NCBI GenBank assembly: GCA_019359095.1
Contig: JAHHHZ010000020.1
Location: forward strand, 124,001 to 188,000
Direction: 5' to 3'
Origin: Pleurocapsa minor HA4230-MV1
Lineage (GTDB): Bacteria; Cyanobacteriota; Cyanobacteriia; Cyanobacteriales; Xenococcaceae
Length of the DNA: 64,000 nucleotides
Below the pieces are notes generated by a model, which saw only the letters and a program-made list of their open reading frames with translations, had not been told where the DNA came from and did no database searches. Both the position numbers and the translations under genes were made by a program. Numbering within the stretch: position 1 is the stretch's first letter; every line of letters begins with the position of its first letter. Positions 36,885 through 46,606 of the stretch are shown here, in pieces.

Positions 36885-37661
36885 CTAAGAGCTAGGGCGA
36901 AGCCTTTTGCTAAACACTAAAAAATGCTGTTCTGGTAGAAGTTCTTTGGTTTCCTGCCATTTTAAGCCAACTGCCTGAAGTTCTTTCTTGACCTGCTTTT
37001 GAGTCATTTTATGCAACGACTTAATCATAATCATCGGGTTTTCCTTACGGTACTCTAATAAAACTACTCTGCCTCCTGGCTTTAAAGCTTGAACAATCCC
37101 CTCCATCATTTCTCTGGGATAGGCAAATTCATGATAGGCATCTACCATCAAGGCTAAATCAATGCTTTCAGTCGGCAAGTTAGGATTGTTTTCTTGTCCT
37201 AAAACCGTCTCAACATTAGTAATCTGCCGATCTTCCTTAAGTAGGGCGATCGCTTCTAACATTTCAGGCTGAATATCTACCGCATATACCTTGCCTTCTG
37301 GAACTTGCTGTGCCATACGAAAACTAAAATAACCCGATCCTGCCCCAATATCCGCCACCACATCATCGGGCTTAAGGTTTAAATTCTGGACTGTTAAATC
37401 AGGTTTTTCTGACTCTACTCTACTTTCTCTTTCCAACCACATTATTGCCTGATGCCCCATTACTTGGGCGATTTCACGCTTCATATAGTATTTGCCGATG
37501 CCGTCAGGATGATGAATCTTTTTCTCGCGGTAATAGGTAGGATAACTAGCTTGAGCCTGAGCAATCGGAGTGTAGATAAAGTTACTTAAGAGAAAAGCGA
37601 TCGCAACTATGCTAATTAACCGCACAAAGTATTTGGCACTAATTTTTGCACTAAATTTCAT
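36885..37661 (-). CDS. Exported class I SAM-dependent methyltransferase
   Basis: The 258-aa protein begins with a signal peptide (about 1-36, ending IAQAQA). It continues with a Rossmann methyltransferase domain: DVVADIGAGSGYFSFRMA (motif I, SAM binding, near residue 98), YAVDIQPEMLEAI with the acidic residue for the ribose, and LMVDAYHEF plus PGGRVVLLEY. Substrate and the significance of export are unknown; an internal SAM source would be needed in the periplasm or lumen, so the N-terminus may instead be an anchor. The ends lie in repeat-rich DNA. Confidence 0.85.
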   Translation of the reverse strand: MKFSAKISAKYFVRLISIVAIAFLLSNFIYTPIAQAQASYPTYYREKKIHHPDGIGKYYMKREIAQVMGHQAIMWLERESRVESEKPDLTVQNLNLKPDDVVADIGAGSGYFSFRMAQQVPEGKVYAVDIQPEMLEAIALLKEDRQITNVETVLGQENNPNLPTESIDLALMVDAYHEFAYPREMMEGIVQALKPGGRVVLLEYRKENPMIMIKSLHKMTQKQVKKELQAVGLKWQETKELLPEQHFLVFSKRLRPSS

Positions 37662-37751
37662 ATTTGATTAAAACTCATTCTTAGAGCGGACGGTTTTTAA
37701 GGTTAAGATTGCTTATGATTAAGTTATAGTAATAAAACTTTAATAATATAC

Positions 37752-39209
37752 ATGATTGCTAACCCCTTTGAGTCCGAAGGTATTAAAAAACTAATTCAGG
37801 ATAAAATTCTCTTTGGCAATCAGCCAAGTGCAGAGCTATTCGGCATTCTGACCGTTTATTTCGTTCAAGGAATACTCGGATTATCGCGGTTAGCAGTTAG
37901 CTTTTTTTTAAAAGATGATCTGGGTTTGAGTCCTGCTGAAGTAGCTGCTCTAACAGGTATCGCTGCTTTCCCTTGGATCATCAAACCATTATTTGGCTTT
38001 ATCTCTGATGGTTTACCTATCTTTGGCTATCGTCGCCGACCATATCTAATCTTATCAGGATTACTCGGCTGTGCATCTTGGCTAGCTTTAGCAACCCTAG
38101 TTAATAATGCTTTTACCGCAACCGTAGTTATTCTCTTTACCTCTCTTGCTGTAGCAATTAGCGATGTAATTGTCGATTCTCTAATTGTTGAACGAGCTAG
38201 GGAAGAGTCTTTGTCCCAATCTGGCTCATTGCAATCTCTATCCTGGGGTGCTTCCGCCCTAGGAGGACTATTAACAGCCTACTTTAGTGGCTTACTCCTA
38301 CAACACTTCAGCAGCAATCAGGTATTTGAAATTACTGCCTCTTTTCCCCTGATTGTTTCAGCAGTAGCTTGGTTAATTACCGAAGAAAAAGTTAATCAAG
38401 ATAATCCAGAAACCCAAATATCTCCCGTCAAAGGTCAAATTCAGCAATTATGGGGGGCAGTTAAGCAAAAACAAGTCTGGTTGCCGATCGCTTTTTTGTT
38501 TGCTTGGCAAGCCACTCCCACCGCCGATTCAGCCTTCTTTTTCTTTAGTACCAACGAGTTAGGATTTAAACCTGAATTTCTGGGTAGAGTGCGTCTAGTG
38601 ACTAGCTTCGCTTCCTTGGTAGGAATTTTCTTATTTCAGCGTTACCTTAAAACCGTACCGTTTCGTAAGATTCTCGGCTGGAGTACCGTAATTGCTGCCA
38701 TTTTAGGGATGACAACTCTACTTCTAGTTACCCACACTAACCGAGCTTTAGGAATTGACGATCATTGGTTTAGTTTAGGAGATAGTCTGATCTTAACCGT
38801 TGTAGGACAGATTACTTGGATGCCTGTACTGGTACTATCAGCACGTCTTTGCCCTCCAGGAGTTGAAGCTACTCTATTTGCTCTGTTGATGTCGATTTGG
38901 AATTTATCTGGGCTACTGTCTCACGAATTAGGAGCCTTGCTGACTTCTTGGTTAGGAGTCACAGAAAGCAATTTCGACAACCTCTGGCTGTTAGTGATTA
39001 TCACTAATCTTTCTACTCTGCTTCCTCTGCCCTTTTTAGGCTGGCTACCTTCAGGAGATCCCCAAACAGAACAATCTAGCCATGATTTTGCCCCAGGAGA
39101 AGCACCCATCCATAATTCAGGTGGCTTAATCGAGTCGGGGATTACTCCTAGTTTAGTCCCAGAATTCGCGATTAATCATCACCTCAACAAGAGTCAGGAT
39201 GAATGCTGA
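37752..39209 (+). CDS. Folate/biopterin transporter (BT1 family, MFS)
   Basis: The 485-aa protein has about 12 membrane helices and BT1-family signatures: ELFGILTVYFVQGILGLSRLA near residue 29, FPWIIKPLFGFISDG near 75 and YRRRPYLILSG near 96. Cyanobacterial and plastid members transport folates such as folic acid and 5-formyltetrahydrofolate, so that role is likely here. It stands alone on the plus strand. A MITE follows 6 bp after the stop codon. Confidence 0.9.
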   Translation: MIANPFESEGIKKLIQDKILFGNQPSAELFGILTVYFVQGILGLSRLAVSFFLKDDLGLSPAEVAALTGIAAFPWIIKPLFGFISDGLPIFGYRRRPYLILSGLLGCASWLALATLVNNAFTATVVILFTSLAVAISDVIVDSLIVERAREESLSQSGSLQSLSWGASALGGLLTAYFSGLLLQHFSSNQVFEITASFPLIVSAVAWLITEEKVNQDNPETQISPVKGQIQQLWGAVKQKQVWLPIAFLFAWQATPTADSAFFFFSTNELGFKPEFLGRVRLVTSFASLVGIFLFQRYLKTVPFRKILGWSTVIAAILGMTTLLLVTHTNRALGIDDHWFSLGDSLILTVVGQITWMPVLVLSARLCPPGVEATLFALLMSIWNLSGLLSHELGALLTSWLGVTESNFDNLWLLVIITNLSTLLPLPFLGWLPSGDPQTEQSSHDFAPGEAPIHNSGGLIESGITPSLVPEFAINHHLNKSQDEC

Positions 39210-39214
39210 ATTGA

Positions 39215-39332
39215 TAGTCGTACAAAGTTAGATTAGGACAATTAGGGTGATCGGCTCGTAAATAGGAAGTAAGAAATAAGAAATAGGAAATAGGAAATAG
39301 GAAAAGTCCTAATGTTTCTACTTAGAGCTATA
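39215..39332. mobile_element. MITE-like element, family A (copy 2)
   Basis: The left end TAGTCGTACAAAGTTAGATT is nearly identical to the element at 13270, and the right end AAGTCCTAATGTTTC...GAGCTATA pairs with it as an imperfect inverted repeat. The centre has degenerate AGGAAAT units and lacks the hairpin insertion seen in copy 1. It is non-coding and lies just after the folate transporter stop. Confidence 0.7.
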
Positions 39333-39479
39333 CCTGCTGGAGTTGAGGAAAATAATGTAAAAGCGATCGCCCCGATGATTTATCTAAATTAAGGAATACA
39401 TGAGATAAGTTTTTTGTCGCTGACGTAAAGTTAAAATAGTAATGCTATCTGCATCCGTTATAATCTTGTCAAAAAACAA

Positions 39480-39746
39480 ATGCAAATAACAATAGATATT
39501 CCTGAAGCAATAGGACAACAATTAACAGCCCAGTGGGGAAATGTATCTCAACGAGCTAAGGAAGCTTTAGCTGTAGAAGCTTACCGTACTGGCTCTCTTA
39601 CCTCAGCACAAGTTCAAAGTTTACTTAATCTATCTTCTCTTTGGGAAGTTGAGGAGTTTTTTAAAAAGTCGCAAGCTTACTTAAATTATACGGAGTTAGA
39701 TTTAGAACAAGACAGGCAAACTCTGAATAATCTTTTGTCTGAATGA
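39480..39746 (+). CDS. UPF0175 family small protein (antitoxin-like)
   Basis: The 88-aa protein starts QITIDIPEAIGQQL and contains EALAVEAYRTGSLTSAQVQ, the UPF0175 pattern with a small helix-turn-helix-like domain (LTSAQVQSLLNLSSLWEVEEFF). UPF0175 proteins commonly precede a PIN-like DUF3368 gene and are considered antitoxin-like. That arrangement is kept here: the stop overlaps the next ATG (ATGA at 39743-39746). The partner is truncated, so this gene may persist without a toxin. Confidence 0.85.
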   Translation: MQITIDIPEAIGQQLTAQWGNVSQRAKEALAVEAYRTGSLTSAQVQSLLNLSSLWEVEEFFKKSQAYLNYTELDLEQDRQTLNNLLSE

Positions 39747-39889
39747 TTGTTGTAGCAGATACATTTGTGCTGTGCTATTTGATACTCATCGAACAAGTTG
39801 AGCTATTGCCCCATCTATTTGGTGAGATCGCAATTCCTCAAGCTGTCTATGAAGAATTAAAAGCGGAGAAAGCACCAGTACAATTTTAG
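39743..39889 (+). pseudogene. Truncated DUF3368 PIN-like toxin
   Basis: The 48-aa frame begins MIVVADTFVLCYLILIEQVELLP, matching the start of DUF3368 proteins, which are normally about 150 aa. It keeps the first PIN-type aspartate (D6) and the IAIPQAVYEEL block, then stops at TAG. A later piece resembling the next conserved helix (KAIVLFKEDF) occurs from about 39896 before another stop. The missing middle and C-terminal acidic residues make it inactive. Confidence 0.75.
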
Positions 39890-40431
39890 AGATCGAAAGC
39901 GATTGTATTGTTTAAAGAAGATTTCTGCTAGTGCCATATCCAGATAGCGATCTTCACAAAATGTTGAAAAACCTACTCTAGGAGTTACTGAGCCAATTCT
40001 GAAGATCGTCAAGAGACTGAAAATCAAGTAAATCCTCTGTCAGAGAATCTAACTGGATTGGTTCTAAAGACTTGATGCGATCGGTGATTGACTCTGGGAG
40101 ATTTCCCAGTTTACGGTTGAGTAGACGTAGGATAGTACTGCTTTGCCCTTCAACTATGCCTTGTTCACGACCTTCAACTATTCCTTGTTTTTTCCAAGAT
40201 GTAGTAATCTGCATAATCTGTTCTTGTTCCCTTATTTCCATTGTACTTAACTCAGATTGAAATAACGCCTCCTCATTAGAGTTAAGACGAAGATAACTAT
40301 CGACAAAGCCTGAAATCAACTGCATCTTGGCAGGGTCTAGCTTGAGAGTAACCAAGAGACCAAGACATTGCGCCTTGACCGTCGGGCGATCTTGTTTATC
40401 AATTTTCATCTTCGCCATCAGCGCAGCAGCT

Positions 40432-40457
40432 ATATGCGAAGCGGTATCCTTTAGGAT
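40432..40457 (-). repeat. Small dispersed repeat inserted in frame in the Rpn-like gene
   Basis: On the minus strand this encodes LKDTASHI between NPI and AAALMAKMKI. In this family NP(V) usually runs directly into the A-ALMAKM helix, so about nine residues look inserted. The same repeat, in the same frame, encodes DTASHI in the protein at 47235. Confidence 0.7.
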
Positions 40458-40799
40458 AGGGTTCTTCTGCTGTAAAAAATCGCGCCAATCCAGACGATTA
40501 AGCTGCACTATTTCATAGTCAAACTTCAAAACCTGCTTATCGGGAAAGTCAATCACAAAGTTACCTTTATCTAGCCTTTGCGGAGAATCGTAGGAAAAGA
40601 CGACAATGGGATAAATAGGGCGGTTATATCTCAGGAAAAGACTACAGAAATAACGGAATAACCTTTGATTGAAATCAGTTTTGCTGCTGGATTCATTCTC
40701 AACATGAATTAGAAACGAGTAATCCTGTTCTTGAAACTTAGCTAGAGCAACAATATCCATGATTTTCTTTTCACCGCCAACTACATCAGTAAAAATTTC

Positions 40800-40849
40800 C
40801 TTCTTGGTGCGCGTTCCCTTGCGTCTTACGCCGACGCGGGGTCGCACCG
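40800..40849 (-). repeat. GC-rich hairpin repeat, copy 2, interrupting the Rpn-like gene
   Basis: On the minus strand the insert begins CGGTGCGACCCC and ends GCGCACC. Outer arms GGTGCG/CGCACC and inner arms GCGTC/GACGC fold into one hairpin. It differs from the block at 13325-13361 by a single base across 37 bp. Removing it joins FVDK to EIFTDV and restores the conserved family sequence. AAG occurs on both sides and may be a short target duplication. Confidence 0.85.
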
Positions 40850-40978
40850 CTTATCTACAAACTGAATTGAATCAGTGTCCAGATATTCAAGAACAGAGGG
40901 AAAGAAAAGTTCCAGAAATTCAACGAAGAAAGTAGTTAAAAGCTCTTTAAATAGTTGGTCGTGATTAATCTTAGCCAT

Positions 40979-41432
40979 AGATACAGTGTATGGAATTAGC
41001 TAAAGGGTTAGCTGCGCAAGCAAATGAACGAAGCTAATTCACATTAGACGTTTAGTTAAATTTACTTAATATTTAATTAATAAAATCGGTATTTAGTTTT
41101 TTATTAAGAAAATATTAAATGTTTCTGGTTTACGTATATTCACTATTTTATATATTTGCAGTCTTGATTAATATAATTTCATATCGTATATAAAACGTTT
41201 ATTTAACTACGAGAAGTATCAGTTTAAACAGAATTATTACCATAGTTTAATTACTATGATGTATGTCATTCACTAAGTAATGAGTAATTTAACGATCGCA
41301 GCTGTCTTGTAGTTAATAAAAATGGAGAAATCAAAGTATTTAACTAAGATTTAACTTTCAAGATAGTTTGACAATTCAGATTCTAGTCTTGCAAAAATAT
41401 TAAAAACTGTTCACTTTTTTCGCCAATAAATC
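40979..41432. other. AT-rich gap between the pseudogene and a small ORF
   Basis: This 454-bp stretch is very AT-rich, with one GCGAAGCTAATT-like piece near 41027 that may be a decayed dispersed repeat. I see no ORF, tRNA or structured element. Confidence 0.5.
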
Positions 41433-41636
41433 ATGATTTCTCTTCCTTTAGAATCCGAGTTACAAGTTGTTCGTCTCAAAATGTATCTCGATCGCCATCC
41501 TCAAGAAGCAGTTGAATTAGCACTACAGCATTACGAAGACTTTCTCGCCTTGGCGGCTAAGTATAAGAAGCTGCAATCTAAGTTAGAAGAGATTGAATCT
41601 TGTATGCTCGATTTCAGTGAAAGTTATGGGTTTTAG
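41433..41636 (+). CDS. Small helical hypothetical protein
   Basis: The 67-aa protein is not recognised. It reads as two amphipathic helices: LESELQVVRLKMYLDRHPQEAVELALQHY, and a leucine/lysine heptad segment (AAKYKKLQSKLEEIE) likely to form a coiled coil. It is acidic at the C-terminus and has no membrane segment. It lies 134 bp upstream of the caspase-STAND-WD40 gene on the same strand and could be a partner, but the spacing is too large to claim an operon. The helical layout loosely recalls NblA-type small proteins, without a convincing match. Confidence 0.6.
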   Translation: MISLPLESELQVVRLKMYLDRHPQEAVELALQHYEDFLALAAKYKKLQSKLEEIESCMLDFSESYGF

Positions 41637-41770
41637 TTGGTACTTAAACTTGTAGAAAGTTCAGTAACTAGCTGGGATATTTTTTAATTAGCTAAAAACT
41701 ATTGCATAAATACATCACCTTAAACCTATGGATATATACTGAACAGTTAAAATAACTTCTTAAACAAGCG

Positions 41771-44700
41771 ATGTGTCCTCGCGCTAAAACTACTAAAGCA
41801 AAACCCGATCTACGACCCGCTAAACTTTGGATTTTGTTGGTAGGAGTTAATGATTATCGCGATCGCCAAAATTTATCTGCGCTACAGTATTCTGCTTTAG
41901 ATTGTCAAGGGTTGGGAGAAGCGCTAAAAGAAGCAACTGCTAGTTTGACTAATAAAGAAGTTATTATTCATCATGATTTTGTTAGTGAGTTACCTCAGTT
42001 AATCGAAGTTCAGCAAAGTATCCAGCATATTATTAAATCCGCTGAGAAAGATGATACGGTTCTGTTTTACTTTTCAGGACACGGTGTTTTAGAGACCGAA
42101 ACTCAACAGGTCGTTTTATGTTTAGCTGATACTAATACTCAAGATCTTCTGGTTACGGGTTTACCTTTAAACAACTTACTTAAACAGTTAAGTAACTGTG
42201 CAGCTAGTCAACAGCTTGTGTGGTTGGATGCTTGTCATAGTGGTGGGATGACTCTTAGGGGGACAGCATCTTTAGGCGATCCTAGTTCGCAATTAGTGAA
42301 GACATTACGTCATAAAGCAGCAGCTAGCCAAGGTTTTTATGCTTTACTCTCTTGCGATCAGACGCAACAGTCTTGGGAGTTTCCCGAATTAGGACATGGA
42401 GTATTTACTTATTACTTGATGCGGGGTTTGCGGGGAGAAGCTGCTGATGCTCAAGGGATAATTGAAGCCGACGCTTTATATCAATATGTTTATCATCAGA
42501 CATTACGCTATATCGATAAAACCAATCAGCAGATCCGCTTAATTAATCAGCAAAAAAGTAGTCGCGGAGAAAGCAAACTGCAATCGGAGTTCCCCTTACA
42601 AACTCCCAAGCGGATTGTGGAAGGGTTTGGCAAGGTGATTTTAGGTAAACAGTCATTTTGTAAGTTAGATGTTAATCCCCGACAGGCTTTGGTAGTTGAT
42701 GGCGGGTTTAAGGCGAACAGCAAGACTCTAGCCTTGAGTCAGATATTGCAGAGTGGGGGAGATTTTAACCTGAGATATTTTCCCCAAACCAACGAATCTT
42801 GGTCGGAGGTGAAAAATGCGATCGCAACTTGTCTTAATACTCAAAATGAAACTAACGAAATCAGCACCGCTTTACTATACTTGCGAGGAGAAGTATCGAC
42901 GAATGAGACAGGATCTTGGTTGATTTTACAGGATGGGATTAGCTTATCGCGTTTCTGGCTCAGAAAAATGCTGCAAAATTCCCACGCTACTCAGCAGATT
43001 GTCATTTTAGATTGTCCTGGAGAAGATTCTCTAGCAGAATGGGTTGAAGATTTGCGACTCGAAACAGATCGCGGACAGTGTTTAATTGCAGCCAATGCCA
43101 GTTTAGATAATTCTCAACAGTTTGCTGATATCGTCTTAGCAACCCTACAGAGTGCTGATGTTGAACAAGGATTGCCGATTGCAGCTTGGATTAGCCAGCT
43201 ACAGATCGCTTTAGCGGGGACAGGAATTACACCTCAAGTTTGGTTGTCGGGTACACAGGGAGTAATTGAACTACTGATCAAAAATGGTAATGGTGATCAG
43301 CCAGTATTTGACTTAGGAATCTGTCCCTATATGGGATTAAAGGCTTTCGATCAAGCCAGTAGCGAATATTTTTATGGTCGAGAAACCTTAGTCCAGAAGT
43401 TAGTTAATCAGATTAGCCACAGGACTAGTATTGCGGTAGTGGGTGCTTCTGGAAGTGGTAAATCCTCTGTAGTACAGGCGGGATTAATGGCGCAACTCAG
43501 ACAGGGTAAGCAAATTCCTGGAAGCGATCGCTGGTGGTTAGGTTGTTTTCGTCCTGGAAGTGAGCCAGTACAGGCTTTAGCGAGGTTGTTGACCGACTCT
43601 TCAGATCGGCAATCTCAAGCGCAGCAACAGTTACAAATTGAAGGCTTACTCTATCAGGGAGTAGAGGGGTTTGTCCGCTGGTTGCGAACTCGCACCGAAG
43701 CAATGGTGGTATTGGTAATCGATCAGTTTGAGGAATTATTTACCCTCGCGGGAGAGAGTGAACGTCAAGAATTTCTGGCATTAATTTTAGGTGCAGTTGA
43801 ATATGCAGGCGATCGCTTTAAACTAGTACTAACTATTAGAGCCGATTTTGTGGCAGCTTGCCTTGAAAGCCCAGAATTAGCCCAAATATTGCAGAAAAAC
43901 AGTATTTTAGTGCCACCGTATTTGACAGAAGCCGATTATCGCCAGGCGATTATTAAACCAGCACAACAGGTAGGTTTACAGGTGGAGTCTGGTTTAGTCG
44001 AGGTGTTGTTACAAGATTTAGATCGTTCCTCTGGTGATTTGCCTCTGTTGCAGTTTGTCTTACAGCAGCTATGGTCAAAAAGAGAGAATGGTCAATTAAC
44101 CCTCAAAGCCTATCAAGAGTTAGAGGGGGTCAAAGGTGCATTAGAAAGACAAGCACAGGCAGTATACGATTGCCTCGATGCTGCATCTCAAGATTGTGCG
44201 CGTTGGATTTTTCTCAACCTAACCCAGTTGGGAGAAGGGACAGAAGATACTCGTCGTCGCCTGACTAAATCTGATTTAATCGTGGCTAAATATCCCGCCG
44301 ATTTAGTTAATCAAACCTTGCGTACTCTAACCGATGCCAAACTGTTAGTAGTGAATCTAGATAGCGGTAATAATATTGGACAAAGCCGTAGCGCAGCTAA
44401 CCCGCCAGAAGATGACGAACTATTTCTGGAAACCATGCGTCAGGAGGCAACAGTAGAAGTTGTCCACGAAATTTTGATTCGTCATTGGTCAAGTTTACGC
44501 TGGTGGCTAGAAGAAAATCGGTCGAGATTGCGATCGCAACGTCAAATCGAACAGGCAGCAGTTTTATGGTTGCACAAGGATCGACAGGATGATTTTTTAC
44601 TTAAGGGTGTTCGTTTGGCTGAAGCGGAAGAGATTTATATTAAATACACCGATGAGTTATCCGATACGGCTAAAGAATATGTTGCCATTTGTATTGATGC

Positions 44701-46606
44701 GAGATTAGCCGAACAACAGGAAGCAAAAAAACGCTTACGCCAGGCACAATTCACTGCCGTTGTGTTAGGAGTGTTAGCACTTGCTGCTACTGCTTTGGGA
44801 GTGGGTACATATCGCCAGAAACTAATTACTCAAGTTGAAAATATTGATAGTTTAACTGCTGTCGCCGAAGCACAATTACTCTCCAATCAACAGTTAGAAT
44901 CTTTAACCACCAGTGTCAAAGCAGGCAAGCAATTTCAACAAATTAATAACTTGGGTAAAGCTTTAGTTGGTCAAGAAAATTGGCAAGAAACTAAATATAA
45001 AACTACTGCAACTTTGCAACAGTCTATTTACGGCACACAAGAATTAAATCGACTTGAAGGTCATAGTCAACAGGTAAATGCTATTAGTATTAGCGATAAT
45101 GGCAAAATATATGCGACTGCTAGTGATGATGGAACTGTAAAAGTTTGGCAAGCAAACGGTAATTTGCTCAAAACTCTGACTTTAGAACAAGCTCAAATAC
45201 AGTCTATTTCTTTTCCTTTAGATGGTAGTGAGCAACAAATTATTAATCCGATTTATCTGACTCAGAAAACTTCAAAATCAACTGGAAATAATATTTATAC
45301 GATTTCAACTAACGACGACAGCATAGTACAATTAAGGGCTAAAAATAATCAACAATTAATTAGCTCATATTCCCATCCAGAATCAGTTAATCATCTTAGT
45401 CTTAGTCCAGATCAAAAATTATTAGCCACGACAACAATTGATGGCAAGATTTATATCTGGAACAAAGAGGGTATTTTGCAACAGACTTTAACTGGACATA
45501 CTGGAGAAATATTAGATATTCAGTTTCTCCCTCATAAAACCAATAGCGATCGCTATAAATTAATTTCTACTGGTGTAGATAAAACTGTGAAAATTTGGCA
45601 GATATTTCCTCGCGATCGCAATCAAGTTGAAGAAATTTATAGTGTTGCAGTTTCTCCGAAAAATCCTGATACTTTTGCTGCTGCTATTGGAGATGTCAAT
45701 GGAGATAGTAAAATTAAAATTTGGCGCAATAATAATGATGGTACACAAAATTTAATTCACACTTTACTAGGACATCAAGCAACTATTTCACAAATCAAAT
45801 ATAGTCCTGATGAAAAGACAATTGCTTCTGCCAGTTGGGATCAAACAATTAAACTTTGGAATGCTCAAACAGGCGAATTAATTAATACTCTTAAAGGTTA
45901 TCAAGATGGTATTAATAGTCTTGTTTTTAGTCCTGATAGTCAGACTTTAATTTCTGCTGGTGAAGATAAAACTATTAAGATTTGGAATCTAGTAGGTCAA
46001 GCAAAAATAATTAGAACAGTCACTGGACATACTGATAGTATTAAAACCATTGTAGTTAGTCCTGATAGTGAACTAATAGCTTCTGCTGGTTACGATAATA
46101 CAATTAAACTCTGGACGATTAAAGGCGATCTATTACAAACTATAAAAGCTCATAATCTGGCGATAACTTCTTTGGCATTTACCCCCGATAGTAAATTTTT
46201 AGCCTCTGGAAGCTGGGACAATACAGTTAAAATTTGGTCGATTAAAGATGCAGGTAAAAGTAGTGAATTATTACATACTTTAACAGGGCATCAAGACGGC
46301 GTAACTACAGTTAGTTTCAATTCCAATGGTACAGTATTGACGACTGGAAGTGGCGATCGCACTATTAAACTCTGGAACCCGAAAACAGGAGAGTTAATCA
46401 AAAACCTGCGGGGACATACTAGTCAAATTAATAGCTTGGCGTTTAGTAGTGACGACCAATCGATCATTAGTGGAGAATCACAACAGGGTTTATTTTGGTG
46501 GAATTTAGACTTAGATGATTTATTAAATCGAGGATGCGATCGTCTATCAGATTATCTTGCTACTAATCCTAATGTTAAATTCAGCGATCAAAAACTTTGT
46601 CGTTAA
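41771..46606 (+). CDS. Caspase (peptidase C14)-STAND NTPase-WD40 protein
   Basis: The 1611-aa protein has four parts. A caspase-like protease domain (residues ~17-255) keeps the catalytic pair H104 (YFSGHG) and C155 (WLDACHSGG). An nSTAND-type NTPase (~525-900) has entry block PYMGLKAF, a FYGRE motif, Walker A GASGSGKS (558-565) and Walker B VIDQFEE (D651). A single transmembrane helix lies at about 992-1014. Residues ~1095-1580 form ten or eleven WD40 blades, followed by the LNRGCDRLSDYLATNPNV tail typical of these proteins. The likely model is WD40 sensing, STAND oligomerisation and protease activation, as in conflict or programmed cell-death systems. This is inference from architecture. 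Confidence 0.93.
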   Translation: MCPRAKTTKAKPDLRPAKLWILLVGVNDYRDRQNLSALQYSALDCQGLGEALKEATASLTNKEVIIHHDFVSELPQLIEVQQSIQHIIKSAEKDDTVLFYFSGHGVLETETQQVVLCLADTNTQDLLVTGLPLNNLLKQLSNCAASQQLVWLDACHSGGMTLRGTASLGDPSSQLVKTLRHKAAASQGFYALLSCDQTQQSWEFPELGHGVFTYYLMRGLRGEAADAQGIIEADALYQYVYHQTLRYIDKTNQQIRLINQQKSSRGESKLQSEFPLQTPKRIVEGFGKVILGKQSFCKLDVNPRQALVVDGGFKANSKTLALSQILQSGGDFNLRYFPQTNESWSEVKNAIATCLNTQNETNEISTALLYLRGEVSTNETGSWLILQDGISLSRFWLRKMLQNSHATQQIVILDCPGEDSLAEWVEDLRLETDRGQCLIAANASLDNSQQFADIVLATLQSADVEQGLPIAAWISQLQIALAGTGITPQVWLSGTQGVIELLIKNGNGDQPVFDLGICPYMGLKAFDQASSEYFYGRETLVQKLVNQISHRTSIAVVGASGSGKSSVVQAGLMAQLRQGKQIPGSDRWWLGCFRPGSEPVQALARLLTDSSDRQSQAQQQLQIEGLLYQGVEGFVRWLRTRTEAMVVLVIDQFEELFTLAGESERQEFLALILGAVEYAGDRFKLVLTIRADFVAACLESPELAQILQKNSILVPPYLTEADYRQAIIKPAQQVGLQVESGLVEVLLQDLDRSSGDLPLLQFVLQQLWSKRENGQLTLKAYQELEGVKGALERQAQAVYDCLDAASQDCARWIFLNLTQLGEGTEDTRRRLTKSDLIVAKYPADLVNQTLRTLTDAKLLVVNLDSGNNIGQSRSAANPPEDDELFLETMRQEATVEVVHEILIRHWSSLRWWLEENRSRLRSQRQIEQAAVLWLHKDRQDDFLLKGVRLAEAEEIYIKYTDELSDTAKEYVAICIDARLAEQQEAKKRLRQAQFTAVVLGVLALAATALGVGTYRQKLITQVENIDSLTAVAEAQLLSNQQLESLTTSVKAGKQFQQINNLGKALVGQENWQETKYKTTATLQQSIYGTQELNRLEGHSQQVNAISISDNGKIYATASDDGTVKVWQANGNLLKTLTLEQAQIQSISFPLDGSEQQIINPIYLTQKTSKSTGNNIYTISTNDDSIVQLRAKNNQQLISSYSHPESVNHLSLSPDQKLLATTTIDGKIYIWNKEGILQQTLTGHTGEILDIQFLPHKTNSDRYKLISTGVDKTVKIWQIFPRDRNQVEEIYSVAVSPKNPDTFAAAIGDVNGDSKIKIWRNNNDGTQNLIHTLLGHQATISQIKYSPDEKTIASASWDQTIKLWNAQTGELINTLKGYQDGINSLVFSPDSQTLISAGEDKTIKIWNLVGQAKIIRTVTGHTDSIKTIVVSPDSELIASAGYDNTIKLWTIKGDLLQTIKAHNLAITSLAFTPDSKFLASGSWDNTVKIWSIKDAGKSSELLHTLTGHQDGVTTVSFNSNGTVLTTGSGDRTIKLWNPKTGELIKNLRGHTSQINSLAFSSDDQSIISGESQQGLFWWNLDLDDLLNRGCDRLSDYLATNPNVKFSDQKLCR

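Larger units (their letters stand above)
39978..40978 (-). pseudogene. Rpn/DUF4351 nuclease-like gene, disrupted
   Basis: The gene starts at ATG 40978 with MAKINHDQLFKELL and reads 43 codons to FVDK at 40850. There a ~50-bp GC-rich hairpin insert brings an in-frame TAA and shifts the frame. The rest (KEIFTDVVGG onward, 40804-39978) continues to a DUF4351 C-terminus (LLNRKLGNLPESI...FQSLDDLQNWL). The family is PD-(D/E)XK-like recombination-promoting nuclease/putative transposase. A GTG in the insert (40847) could restart translation of 289 residues, lacking the first 43. A second repeat is inserted in frame at 40432-40457. Confidence 0.88.

Noticed and set aside
39978-40847. Intact 289-aa Rpn-like gene starting at GTG 40847
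   Set aside because: The proposed start lies in an inserted hairpin repeat, while the real N-terminus is found upstream at 40978 in another frame; called as a pseudogene.
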